A DNA stretch of 64,000 nucleotides from JAPUDQ01 sp049644865 (GCA_049644865.1 JBARSV010000019.1:62001-126000); one strand, 5' to 3'; counted from the first letter of the stretch, positions 49,305-57,768 are shown. Notes: generated by a model from the sequence alone, not told the origin. Translations and numbers: made by a program.

Positions 49305-50822
49305 CTACTTCTTGTCTTGTCGAAAACTAAACATGATCGGCGTCCCGGTAAAATCATGGGCGTCGCGGAGTTGTCTCTCGAGGTAGCGTTTGTACGACCA
49401 ATGCAATAATTTGAGATTACTACCAAAGATGACAAACCACGGTGGGGCGGTGTCGGTCTGGACCATATAGCGGAGTTTCGGATAGGTGTTTTTGAGCCCG
49501 GCAGGTGGGTGGCGGCTGACACAGCGTTCGAGTATGCGGTTGAGTTCGCTGGTCTTTATCTCGGTGTGGCGGCGCTGGTCGATCTCGGTTGCTAGCTCAA
49601 ATATTTTGGTGGCATTGCGGCCGGTGACAGAGCTCGTAAATAGCAGCGGCGCCCATGGTACGAAATCAAACGTCGCAGCGACGGCGCCCGCCACCTGGTC
49701 ACCGATACTACTGTCTTCTTCGCTGGTCAGGTCCCATTTGGTCACGACGATAATCAACCCCTTGCCTGCTTCTTTGATAATGCCAGCCAGTTTTTGATCG
49801 AGAGCTGTGTTGTATTCAGTGGCGTCCATAAGTAAGCAGCAGACATCGGATTCTTCGATGGCCTGGATGGTGCGCAGCACGCTGAATTTTTCTATGCCAA
49901 CTTCTTGTTTGCCACTTTTTCTGATACCTGCTGTGTCGAGCAGCTCCACTTCCCGGCCCTTGTAGGCTAGGCTGATCCGATTGACATCGCGTGTCGTGCC
50001 GGCGACGTTTGCCACGATAGCTTGTTGCTTGCCAGCGAGTCGGTTGAAGAGGTTGCTTTTGCCGACGTTGGGGCGACCGATGAGAGCAATGCGCAGCGCA
50101 TTGCTCTCATCGGTTGATGGCAGAGAGGAGATGGCAGAGGGCAGAGTGGCTGCAATGGCGGTGGTGAGTGCATCGATACCTTGGGCGTGCTCGGCACTGG
50201 TGCGGATGATGGTGCTGATACCGAGGCGGCGAAATTCGTCTGTCGGTAATGCGCCTTTGAGATCACATTTGTTAATGATGAGCAGGACTGGTTTTTTGCT
50301 GCGAAGTGCTTTCTTTGCGACGTCACGGTCGCGGTCGCTGGGGTACTGGGTGCCGTCGACGACCACCAATATGACATCGGCTGCCTCTGTCGCCTCGGCG
50401 ATCTGGTCTTGGATGCTTGCCTCGAAGTCGTCTTCGGCTGTCTTGAGACCGGCCGTGTCGACGAGCCAGAAACTATGGCTATTAGAAGGTGGCATTTCGC
50501 TATTAGCGTGTTCCTTCTTGTGCGGCTCGCTATCTTCTATTTGCCATCTTCTATTTGCCATCTCGCCTGGGCTCGACAAATGCTCAGTCAACGCTGCGGC
50601 CGAAGTAGCGGCTGGCGTGGATTGTGAGAAGTGCGATTTTCTTCCCTCTTCCCTCTTCCCTCTTCCCTCTAGAGATAACGTGATCCTGCGTATCACGTTA
50701 TCTCTCGTCGTGCCTGCTTCACGCGCTACCACCGCCTCTTGTGATCCGTAGAGACGATTAAACAGGCTGCTCTTGCCGACATTGGTCTGCCCGACGATCG
50801 CGACGGTAGGGAGGGATTTCAT
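49305..50822 (-). CDS. der: Ribosome-assembly GTPase Der with in-frame repeat insertions
   Basis: 505 aa, against about 440-490 for most Der proteins. Tandem GTPase domains: first P-loop GQTNVGKSSLFNRL (10-23), switch GTTRDNV, DTAGLKTAEDD, NKCD; second P-loop GRPNVGKSNLFNRL, GTTRDVN, DTAGIRKSG, TKWD; then the KH-like domain ending in a short tail. Der is essential for 50S assembly. Between the first GTTRD motif and its DTAG motif there is an extra segment of about 65 residues made of repeat DNA. A second small insert (SAISSLPSTDESNA) precedes the second GTPase domain. Confidence 0.93.
   Translation of the reverse strand: MKSLPTVAIVGQTNVGKSSLFNRLYGSQEAVVAREAGTTRDNVIRRITLSLEGRGKREEGRKSHFSQSTPAATSAAALTEHLSSPGEMANRRWQIEDSEPHKKEHANSEMPPSNSHSFWLVDTAGLKTAEDDFEASIQDQIAEATEAADVILVVVDGTQYPSDRDRDVAKKALRSKKPVLLIINKCDLKGALPTDEFRRLGISTIIRTSAEHAQGIDALTTAIAATLPSAISSLPSTDESNALRIALIGRPNVGKSNLFNRLAGKQQAIVANVAGTTRDVNRISLAYKGREVELLDTAGIRKSGKQEVGIEKFSVLRTIQAIEESDVCCLLMDATEYNTALDQKLAGIIKEAGKGLIIVVTKWDLTSEEDSSIGDQVAGAVAATFDFVPWAPLLFTSSVTGRNATKIFELATEIDQRRHTEIKTSELNRILERCVSRHPPAGLKNTYPKLRYMVQTDTAPPWFVIFGSNLKLLHWSYKRYLERQLRDAHDFTGTPIMFSFRQDKK
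50076..50150 (-). repeat. Inverted duplication plus 14-bp array inside der
   Basis: A perfect 17-bp inverted repeat (ACCGATGAGAGCAATGC at 50076-50092 and its complement at 50098-50114) is directly followed by two and a half units of a 14-bp repeat starting GATGGCAGAG (50116-50150). The inverted copy duplicates the codons of the conserved second GTPase start. Confidence 0.85.
50533..50705 (-). repeat. Protein-coding repeat module in der
   Basis: Contains, in order: two 14-bp units TCTTCTATTTGCCA (50533-50560); a block homologous to topA 38854-38950 (50575-50670) ending in four CTTCCCT units (50641-50670); and a perfect 14-bp inverted repeat AGAGATAACGTGAT/ATCACGTTATCTCT (50671-50705), one arm of which is the conserved coding sequence of the gene. 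The reading frame is kept throughout. Confidence 0.85.
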
Positions 50823-50852
50823 ATCACTCTATTATAACAGAGGTGAAAATAT

Positions 50853-50881
50853 TTGACAATATCGTCTTCTTGTGATATCAT
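50853..50881 (+). promoter_or_regulatory. Promoter of the 73-aa gene, leaderless
   Basis: TTGACA (50853-50858), exactly 17 bp, TATCAT (50876-50881), then 6 nt to ATG 50888. Confidence 0.6.
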
Positions 50882-50887
50882 AAAAGT

Positions 50888-51109
50888 ATGGTAAATAACA
50901 TATCTGGAACTGAACATGGTCGGCCGAGCGGGGTGAATAATAGTCCCGAATGTGTTGATCGTTTCGAAACACCTGGACCTGAAGAGAAGACCGTAAGGCA
51001 ACCAGGTCAAGGAGCGTATGAACGTGCGGCTATTATCCCTGCGACACTTAAGACGACAAATCCTGCAGGCTATGATAATTTGGAAATCGATGGGACATAT
51101 GCTCTGTAA
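50888..51109 (+). CDS. Small hypothetical protein
   Basis: 73 aa, polar, rich in Gly, Pro, Asn and Glu, with no hydrophobic core. It is probably disordered, and no family is recognised. A complete promoter in leaderless geometry and a terminator 22 bp downstream show that it is a transcription unit of its own. It runs divergently from der. Confidence 0.5.
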   Translation: MVNNISGTEHGRPSGVNNSPECVDRFETPGPEEKTVRQPGQGAYERAAIIPATLKTTNPAGYDNLEIDGTYAL

Positions 51110-51127
51110 GGGGTAATATACACAAGA

Positions 51128-51868
51128 TTAGACCAGGTGAAATTCACCTGGTTTTTCGTTGGTGAGGTTGTACGGGCCGAAGGTGGTGCGGTGGAGGCGG
51201 GTGACGGCGTAGCCAAGGGCGGCGAAGGTACGGCGGATTTGGCGGTTGCGCCCCTCGGACATAGTGACGCAGTAGATGTTAGACGTTGGACGGTGGACGT
51301 TGGGTATCGCGACTGAATTTTTTTGTGATTTCCTAGCGTCTATCGTCGACTGTCCATCGTCTAACTTCATGACGCCGAAGCGAGAGACGCCGTCATCGAG
51401 AGTCACTCCGAAGTCTGAGATCATCTGTTGGTGGAGTGGTTCGAGAGCATGATCGAGTTCGACCTGGTAGACTTTGGTCTTGGCAAAGCGCGGGTGGGTC
51501 ATGCGGTGGGCGAAATCGCCATCATCAGTCAATATGATAAGCCCTGAACTATCGCGGTCGAGCCGTCCGACGGTCTTGAGAGCGTGATACTGCTTTGGTA
51601 ACAGTGAATAAATCGTCGGCGCGTCACCCTGAGCACGGCGTGAACAGACGTAGCCAACTGGCTTGTTGAAGAGGAGGTAGGTGTAGTCGGTCTGCGCGGT
51701 CAACTTCGCCCCATCGAGTACCACCGTATCTGTCGGTTTCACCTGGGAGCCGAGTGTCGCGATGACAGTATTGACGCGTACCCTACCCTTGGCAATCGCC
51801 TCGTCCGCTTCACGTCGAGACAGCCCAGCGGTGTGGGCGATGAATTTGTTGAGGCGAGTTGTTGTCAC
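51128..51868 (-). CDS. RsuA/RluB-family rRNA pseudouridine synthase with repeat insertion
   Basis: 246 aa. An N-terminal S4 domain (TRLNKFIAHTAGLSRREADEAI) is followed by the synthase domain with the catalytic-Asp motif GRLDRDSSGLIILTDDGDF, the LFNKPVGYVCSRR segment and EGRNRQIRRTFAALGY near the end. The family isomerises uridine in 16S or 23S rRNA; RluB versus RsuA is not resolved. About 30 residues (DDGQSTIDARKS through RPTSNIYC) just before the conserved EGRNRQIRR segment come from an inverted heptamer element. Confidence 0.88.
   Translation of the reverse strand: MTTTRLNKFIAHTAGLSRREADEAIAKGRVRVNTVIATLGSQVKPTDTVVLDGAKLTAQTDYTYLLFNKPVGYVCSRRAQGDAPTIYSLLPKQYHALKTVGRLDRDSSGLIILTDDGDFAHRMTHPRFAKTKVYQVELDHALEPLHQQMISDFGVTLDDGVSRFGVMKLDDGQSTIDARKSQKNSVAIPNVHRPTSNIYCVTMSEGRNRQIRRTFAALGYAVTRLHRTTFGPYNLTNEKPGEFHLV
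51132..51156. terminator. Terminator hairpin between convergent genes
   Basis: ACCAGGTGAA/TTCACCTGGT followed by TTTTT on the plus strand, ending transcription of the 73-aa gene. The stem also forms the last codons of the convergent pseudouridine synthase gene. Confidence 0.8.
51278..51365 (-). repeat. Inverted heptamer element inside the pseudouridine synthase gene
   Basis: The left arm (51278-51299) has units GTTAGAC, GTTGGAC, GGTGGAC. The right arm (51344-51365) is its reverse complement at 19 of 22 positions. The spacer is about 44 bp. The reading frame is open through the whole element. Confidence 0.8.
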
Positions 51869-51886
51869 GTGACTAGTATAACGGAT

Positions 51887-53059
51887 TTAGCTCGAAGGTG
51901 GTGTCGATGTCGGTGCGGCCTGAGATGGGGCGGTGTCGGCGACAGGGGGATTTTGCGGTGGGGTTGCAGGTGTAGAGTCTGACGATAATGGCACAGTTAC
52001 AACTCCTGCTTGAACAGAATCTGAGCTGAAAGGCTGGACTGGAGGCAAACTACCGAAAAATGGTGTCGCGGATAAGGTGATTGGTTCACCGGGTTGAGAC
52101 GGCGGTGTTGGTGATCTATCTAGCACCTGAGGAGGAGAACTTATGCCCGACGCAGTAGGCATTGATGACAGAGGGGGCTGTAGATCGCCAGAAGGAGGAG
52201 AACTATTGAGCTCTCCGTCCGCAGCAATAGTAATTTTCTCGACACTGCTTGTCTCGGGTGATGTCTGCGGTGTAGTTGTACCAAGTGAGCCATGTTCAGG
52301 GCCAGGCACTGTTAGAGGTATGAAATCTTTGAGTTGATCGTTTAGGATTTCCTTCGTTTGTTCGGTGGTGACGACTTCCGGACGCGCATTAAAGTCAACT
52401 CCGGCTTCCTTAGCGAGTTCTTTATCGAGGAGGTTCTTAATGTCAACTGGGCTCTTCGTTGGGTCATTTAATGGCTGTAGGACTCTCGCATGGGCTTGAG
52501 GCGGATGAGGGTCGGATGGCTGGACTTGTGCAGGCTTGAGCACCGTGGGTACGGGTAGTGGCATAGACCCAGCTATTTTTGACTCCAAATTAGCATCTAT
52601 GCTAGGGACAGCACTGCTTTGTGATGTGTTCTCAGCCTGGGCAGAAGTCGCAGATAAGTTATCTTGAGTTGCTGGAGTAGTGTTACCTAGCCCGTCGCTC
52701 AGAACTTCATGAACTATTCTTACAACATCTTCAATACCAACCTGAGATTTAACCAGATAGCGGTCTGCGCCCAGTTGTTCACCGCGCAACCGCTGGTCTT
52801 CGGAACTGAGAGCTGTCATCATGATGACGCGTATATCTTTGGTCTCAGTTGTCGAGCGGAGAATGTCAAGAAGGTCGAACCCGCTGATCTTTGGCATCAT
52901 AACATCACTGATGATTAATTGAGGGCGTTCTTTTACAGCTATGGCGAGCGCCTCTTCTCCGTCGCCCGCCGATACAATATCGTAGCCTTCGGCAAGTAAT
53001 CGTACGCCGTAAATCTCGCGCAGACTTTTGTCGTCTTCGACAAGCATGATTTTTGTCAT
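51887..53059 (-). CDS. Response regulator receiver protein with long disordered tail
   Basis: 390 aa. Residues 1-120 are a receiver domain: KIMLVEDDKSLREIYG, phospho-acceptor D52 in ISDVMMPKISGFDLL, conserved Thr and Lys in MMTALSS and DRYLVKSQ. Residues about 130-390 are rich in Pro, Ser, Thr and Gln with no recognised output domain, an unusual length for such a tail. It follows the histidine kinase gene (53125-54762) on the same strand by about 65 bp, so the two form a two-component pair. Confidence 0.85.
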   Translation of the reverse strand: MTKIMLVEDDKSLREIYGVRLLAEGYDIVSAGDGEEALAIAVKERPQLIISDVMMPKISGFDLLDILRSTTETKDIRVIMMTALSSEDQRLRGEQLGADRYLVKSQVGIEDVVRIVHEVLSDGLGNTTPATQDNLSATSAQAENTSQSSAVPSIDANLESKIAGSMPLPVPTVLKPAQVQPSDPHPPQAHARVLQPLNDPTKSPVDIKNLLDKELAKEAGVDFNARPEVVTTEQTKEILNDQLKDFIPLTVPGPEHGSLGTTTPQTSPETSSVEKITIAADGELNSSPPSGDLQPPLSSMPTASGISSPPQVLDRSPTPPSQPGEPITLSATPFFGSLPPVQPFSSDSVQAGVVTVPLSSDSTPATPPQNPPVADTAPSQAAPTSTPPSS

Positions 53060-53124
53060 ATCATCTCCTACTATACGTTGTTCTCCGCAGAAAATCTATA
53101 GTGCTTATGCGCTCGAAGAAGTTA

Positions 53125-54762
53125 CTACTGCGAGCGGGGGCGGGTAAGTCCGGCGACGGCATTTTCATACGGTAATCTTGGGATTTCAATAAAAAAATGT
53201 GAACCAGTGCCATATGAACTTTCGACCCAAATGCGCCCACCTATCGCTTCGGTGAGACGACGGCAGAGGTAGAGCCCAAGCCCAGTTCCACCTATCTCAC
53301 GAGTCTCACTGTTGTCGACACGGTAGAATTTCTCAAACAAGTGACGGATGTCCTCTTCGGGAATCCCTATACCTGTGTCTTGCACGCCAATTGTAACGAA
53401 TTCTTCACTGACCCCGACAGAGACAGTAATTGTGCCTTCTTTTGTGTACTTAAGAGCATTTTCAATAAGGTTTCCCACAACTTCTCGCAGATGATGTGGA
53501 TCAACATTGATATAACAGACGGGCGTAATGACATTTTTCTGTTGCTGCACATCGGGCTCGTATACTAGTGCTAAGTTGTTCTGTTTGGCATGCAACACAA
53601 AATCTTGAACAATCGATCGTATGGTAGTAATTGCCTCTAAAATAACTGGGTTGTTATTGATCCTGCCGCCATCGGCTTTACTGACATCTAAGAGATCCTG
53701 AAATAATTGACCGAGGTGCTGTACAGACTCGTGGGCCTTTTGTAAATAGCCGCGGGCCCGCTCATCGACTGCACCAGTAGATGGATTGAGAGCAAGGCTA
53801 AGATATCCTTCGATTGCTGCGACCGGTGTGCGCATCTCATGACTGGCGGTGCTGATAAATTCGGCCTTTTGTCGATTCTCCAAGACAAGATTGGTGATGT
53901 CGCGGAAGATGATAATAACGCCAGCACCCTCGCTGCCGAGAAGTGAGACGTGTAATGACACGTTGACTCTTTTACCTGCCCTAGTGACCAGTAATAGATC
54001 ATCGCGCGCAATTGTCTCGTTGCCTGCCAAAACTTGCTGCACTGGGTCGCTAGCGTCTTCGAGTGAAATATTTTTTGTATCAGCAAGTTTTATCACTGAT
54101 CGATAGTCCAACTTGATAGCGTCACCTTCGTGCCAGCCAGCAAGCTCATAGGCTGCCGGGTTCATCATACTGATAACGCCTCGAGAATCAACTACTACCA
54201 CACCGTCAGCGATTGATTGAATGACAGTCTCAGCTTTTGATGACGTTTGTGACAGCTCACGAGTTAACTCATTTATTTCATTATCTTTTGAGGTATCATG
54301 CAGTGTCTTACCTCGCCAAATAATCGTACTGACAATCAGTGGTATGAAGAGCGTTACGACCGATGTAACGACTGAACTACTCGTCATGTCACGAAGATAG
54401 ATTGCGGCGATCAACCAGCAAATATTGGTGCTGGCAATCATGACAAGTCCTTTTGGTCCAAAGACTCCTGCCAACATGCCGATAATGAGCCATAACACCA
54501 CGAAAGGTGATTGCAAAGAGGCTCCTGTTGAGTACACTGCGGTTGCCGCCATCGCCGACAAAAGTATGTAAGTCAAGAGAGTAAATCCGTATGAATGATA
54601 CTTGCCAGCAAAAAAGTAGGTTGTCATTGCAATGACAAAAGTAAGCAGTGCTATGCTACCCGCAAAGTTTGAAACAATCAGGGATGTTGTCTGATGAAAA
54701 GCAGGATAGATAAGCTCAACGACCCAAAGGGCAATGAGTATAGCCGATAGCATCGCGCTCAC
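53125..54762 (-). CDS. Membrane histidine kinase (PAS, HisKA, HATPase)
   Basis: 545 aa. About six membrane helices fill residues 1-150 with short loops (a 6TM sensor, no large extracellular domain). A coiled linker, a PAS domain (about 178-290, VVVVDSRGVISMMNPAAYELAGW), the HisKA phospho-acceptor in STASHEMRTPVAAIEGY (H308) and the HATPase N, G1 and G2 boxes (NLIENALKYTKEG, VQDTGIGIPEEDI, GTGLGLYLCRRL) follow. It should phosphorylate the response regulator encoded directly downstream. The stimulus is unknown. Confidence 0.9.
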   Translation of the reverse strand: MSAMLSAILIALWVVELIYPAFHQTTSLIVSNFAGSIALLTFVIAMTTYFFAGKYHSYGFTLLTYILLSAMAATAVYSTGASLQSPFVVLWLIIGMLAGVFGPKGLVMIASTNICWLIAAIYLRDMTSSSVVTSVVTLFIPLIVSTIIWRGKTLHDTSKDNEINELTRELSQTSSKAETVIQSIADGVVVVDSRGVISMMNPAAYELAGWHEGDAIKLDYRSVIKLADTKNISLEDASDPVQQVLAGNETIARDDLLLVTRAGKRVNVSLHVSLLGSEGAGVIIIFRDITNLVLENRQKAEFISTASHEMRTPVAAIEGYLSLALNPSTGAVDERARGYLQKAHESVQHLGQLFQDLLDVSKADGGRINNNPVILEAITTIRSIVQDFVLHAKQNNLALVYEPDVQQQKNVITPVCYINVDPHHLREVVGNLIENALKYTKEGTITVSVGVSEEFVTIGVQDTGIGIPEEDIRHLFEKFYRVDNSETREIGGTGLGLYLCRRLTEAIGGRIWVESSYGTGSHFFIEIPRLPYENAVAGLTRPRSQ

Positions 54763-54891
54763 TTCGTGTACGCGCCGATACCAAAATAATGTCGTGGATG
54801 ATGTGGCCGTTGTGATGCCCTACCCTCTTATGGTTATGGCTATTATTGTAAATGGAAAGTGGGAATTGGTAAATGGGGGTTGGGTAGTGCA

Positions 54892-55041
54892 TTGATCGTT
54901 GAACATTGAACATTGATCGTTGGTTGATCGTTTGTCGTTGATCGTTGAAGTCGCAGCCGCCAGATGAAGTCATCTGTAGCTACCAATGAAAAATGATCAA
55001 TGAAAAATTAATGATCAATGTTCAATGATCAACGTTCAACG
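54892..55041. repeat. TTGATCG/TTGAACA heptamer hairpin element
   Basis: The left arm (54892-54948) has TTGAACA, TTGAACA, TTGATCG steps. The right arm (54984-55041) has ATCAATG and TTCAATG units that are its complement, ending close to the helicase stop codon. The core contains AGATGA/TCATCT. A GTAAATGG-type fragment precedes it at 54847-54876. Confidence 0.8.
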
Positions 55042-55050
55042 TCCTCTGCT

Positions 55051-56496
55051 CTACCGCTGCGGTTCGATAAAGGTGTAAGCTTTGCCTGTGGCGCCGGCGC
55101 GGCCGGTGCGGCCGATACGGTGGATATAGTCGTCGTAGGTGTGTGGTTGGTCAAAGTTGATGACGTGGCTGACATTTGGGATGTCGAGGCCGCGAGCCGC
55201 CACGTCGGTAGCGACGAGTACACGGGTTTGACCTGATTTGAACTTGTCGAGGGCGCGTTGGCGCTGCGGCTGCGATTTGTTACCGTGGATCGCCTCTGAG
55301 GCGTGTCCTGATTTGCTCAGGGTATCACTGAGGCGCTGTGCACCGTATTTGGTCTCAGAGAAGACCAAGACGCGCTCAAACGCTTCGTTGCTCAGCATAT
55401 CGGTCAGTAACTCGATCTTATGGGCTTTATCACGGGCTTCGACAACATCTTGCTCGACGTGGTCGCTGGTCTCACCTTTGACGACACTGACAGTGACGGG
55501 GTCGCGCATCATCTCATGGATCAGGCTCGCGACGGTGCCAGTCATAGTGGCGCTAAAGAATAAGTTTTGACGGGCGGGTGGCAACAAGCTAAGGATTCGT
55601 TTGATGTCTGGCAAAAAGCCCATATCGCACATACGGTCGGCTTCGTCGAGTACGAGCGTTTGCACCTGGTCGAGTCGCAGGACGTTTTGCTGCAAGAGAT
55701 CTTTCAAGCGTCCTGGCGTACCGATGATGACATGAGGGCGACGGCGGATAGCTTGTATCTGGCGGCTGATATTCATACCACCGACACAGACGGCGCTATA
55801 GAGACGCAGGTCGTGAGCAAAGGCCTTAAATTCATCGTCGATCTGGGTCGCCAGCTCGCGAGTTGGTGTGATGATGAGTACCGAGACGATCGCCGGGTCG
55901 CCCATGAGCTTCTGAATCGCTGGTATCAAAAAGGCAGCGGTTTTGCCGGTACCGGTGTTGGCGAGACCGAGGACATCGCGACCTTCGAGGATCGAAGGAA
56001 TAGTTTGGTCCTGGATAGCACTTGGCGTGACGTAGCCTTTGCGGGCGATATTGTCCTGTAATCGATGGTTGAGCGGGAAATCGACAAATTGGTGTGTGGG
56101 CGTGTACGGTGCTTCGTCGCGAGCAACGACCGATTTGTTGACAAATTTACTGGGGTGGATGTATTGGCCGTGGCCTTTTTTGCGCATGGGTGTAGCGCTG
56201 CGTGCACGATTGCTGCCGCTGAAGCGTCCGCCACGATTACCGCCACCAACCGGACGACCTTCGCCGCGTTGCTGTGGGTAGCCGTGAAATCGTGATGGTT
56301 GGCTGCGTCGCTCGCTAGATTGAACGTCAGATGATGCTGACGGAGTGGACGTACCGTAGAGCGTGTTCATGAGCTTGTCCTCTGGTGTTTGGCGACGTTT
56401 GGGGCGGAAATTACCGCGTGATTGACCGCCGCTACTTGGTCGGCGTGAGGCACCCTGCCCTGACGGGCGGCGCCCTGAAGTTGAATTGTTGTACAA
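55051..56496 (-). CDS. DEAD-box RNA helicase
   Basis: 481 aa. Residues 1-125 are a Gly/Arg/Ser-rich basic extension, probably disordered and RNA-binding. Helicase core: Q motif YVTPSAIQDQTIP, Walker A ANTGTGKT, PTRELATQ, VLDEADRMCDMGF (motif II), FFSATM, then ATDVAARGLDIPNV and HRIGRTGRAG. It ends right after motif VI with no C-terminal extension. Likely roles are ribosome assembly or mRNA turnover. The start is TTG at 56496 (AAGGAAC upstream), since no ATG fits the extension. Confidence 0.9.
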   Translation of the reverse strand: MYNNSTSGRRPSGQGASRRPSSGGQSRGNFRPKRRQTPEDKLMNTLYGTSTPSASSDVQSSERRSQPSRFHGYPQQRGEGRPVGGGNRGGRFSGSNRARSATPMRKKGHGQYIHPSKFVNKSVVARDEAPYTPTHQFVDFPLNHRLQDNIARKGYVTPSAIQDQTIPSILEGRDVLGLANTGTGKTAAFLIPAIQKLMGDPAIVSVLIITPTRELATQIDDEFKAFAHDLRLYSAVCVGGMNISRQIQAIRRRPHVIIGTPGRLKDLLQQNVLRLDQVQTLVLDEADRMCDMGFLPDIKRILSLLPPARQNLFFSATMTGTVASLIHEMMRDPVTVSVVKGETSDHVEQDVVEARDKAHKIELLTDMLSNEAFERVLVFSETKYGAQRLSDTLSKSGHASEAIHGNKSQPQRQRALDKFKSGQTRVLVATDVAARGLDIPNVSHVINFDQPHTYDDYIHRIGRTGRAGATGKAYTFIEPQR

Positions 56497-56683
56497 AATA
56501 GTTCCTTTTGTTTAGTAAATATGGTCGAAGTGTCTGATGACATTCTGTCTATCATAGATAGCGAAGTAGTGTCACATTGACTCGATATCCATACTAGATA
56601 CCCTCAAGTATAGCACATGCATTTACAATAGTCAATAATTAGGTCGTAATACAGTGTGAACCATTAGCTGGGTAATCACTCTT

Positions 56684-57142
56684 CTACCACTGTTTCTGTG
56701 CGCGCAAGCGGCGGATGACGATGACGAGGGGAGGTATGGTCACCATAAGTGGCAGGGCTATATCGAGCGCATAATACAGCGAGAAATCGTCGAGCATCTT
56801 ATTTGAGACAAGGGGCAGCTGGAGGAAGCTCATCAGCCAGCCGACGCCGACCATAGTCATACTGACCGATACGGTGACCAACGTTACTTCAAAAAGGGTC
56901 GTTAGTGACAGTGTGCGGTTGCGGCGAGACAAGTAGATGACCAGCCAGAGAAACATGACGACGAACGTGCCTAAAAACCATATGTAGTAGGCGCTAAAGT
57001 TATTATTGTCTGGCATTTGCTGAAGCATGTAATAGGTATTTTGCACGATTTGCATGACAAACATCAGCCCTGCTGCCCCGACGAAGAGTTTTTGTAAGAC
57101 CGGCGAGATAGTATTTGTTGATTGAACTGTTGCCTTGGCCAT
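56684..57142 (-). CDS. Four-helix membrane protein of unknown function
   Basis: 152 aa with four membrane helices (about 17-37, 48-68, 82-105, 120-145) and a basic C-terminus (RRLRAQKQW). No family is recognised. ATG 57142 is supported by AAGGA 7 nt upstream; the earlier in-frame start crosses the palindromic element region. Downstream on this strand is a gap to the helicase gene. Confidence 0.55.
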   Translation of the reverse strand: MAKATVQSTNTISPVLQKLFVGAAGLMFVMQIVQNTYYMLQQMPDNNNFSAYYIWFLGTFVVMFLWLVIYLSRRNRTLSLTTLFEVTLVTVSVSMTMVGVGWLMSFLQLPLVSNKMLDDFSLYYALDIALPLMVTIPPLVIVIRRLRAQKQW

Positions 57143-57223
57143 GATAGTCCTTATGGTTAGCTGATATGGGTAGTATAGCAAGCGCAGCTCCCCTGTCAAT
57201 GACGCCGTGACCCTACTTCAAAA

Positions 57224-57246
57224 TCCTAGGAGCCTGGCTCCTAGGA
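57224..57246 (-). repeat. CCTAGGAGCC palindromic element, copy 2
   Basis: A perfect 11-bp stem TCCTAGGAGCC/GGCTCCTAGGA around one T, followed on the minus strand by TTTTG. It lies 28 bp downstream of the 81-aa gene's stop. Same core and flank as the copy at 37175-37201. It is likely a terminator. Confidence 0.75.
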
Positions 57247-57274
57247 AATAAGAACATGATGTAATATGTTTTGT

Positions 57275-57520
57275 CTAACGGCTGATGGTGACGAGGGTCC
57301 AGGCGCCGTCATCGCGCCGTAGTCGGTAGTAGGCTTCGCCGTCGCACATGTCCCAGAGGCGGGTCATGTGGCCATTGCTTTTGATAAGTAGCCGAATCCC
57401 CTGGCTAATAAACGTCAGTGTGCGGCCCTCGAACTCAATCCGGCGTGGCACCGGCTCGAATTGGCGGTCAAACGTCACGGCGCTCACATGTACGGGTTGG
57501 TTAATCGTCTTCTTTGTCAT
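57275..57520 (-). CDS. Small hypothetical protein
   Basis: 81 aa, predicted beta-rich: EFEGRTLTFISQGIRLLIKS and AYYRLRRDDGAWTLVTISR. No family is recognised. GGAG lies 9-10 nt before the ATG. A conserved palindromic element follows as a probable terminator. Codon use matches neighbouring genes. Confidence 0.5.
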   Translation of the reverse strand: MTKKTINQPVHVSAVTFDRQFEPVPRRIEFEGRTLTFISQGIRLLIKSNGHMTRLWDMCDGEAYYRLRRDDGAWTLVTISR

Positions 57521-57548
57521 CGCAGATACTCCATCTTTTTAGGGTTAA

Positions 57549-57768
57549 AAAAGACTGACGTATGGTTCAAACAAACCTGTCAGTAAGCGTTGGTGGAGTG
57601 AGACTGATTTGGTGTCTCGATGATGCTACATGGATACCGCGTATGGGGCGCTTATTCCCTGCACGAATGACCGAGGTAGCATAGTGCGATTGGTTGCAAA
57701 AAAGCCCGAGAGTGGAAACTGTCACGATCTGTTTTAAGATGTGTGACCGAGTACCCTCGTAACTACTA
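57549..57768 (-). ncRNA. Possible small RNA with terminator
   Basis: On the minus strand a TATAAT (about 57777-57772) is followed by about 220 nt ending in ACTGAC/GTCAGT (57551-57583) and CTTTTTT. Inside are TGAGAC/GTCTCG and a longer-range ATGCTAC/GTAGCAT pair. A 68-codon frame fits in the same span, but its start codon overlaps the -10 box, so translation from it is unlikely. No known RNA family is matched. Confidence 0.3.
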
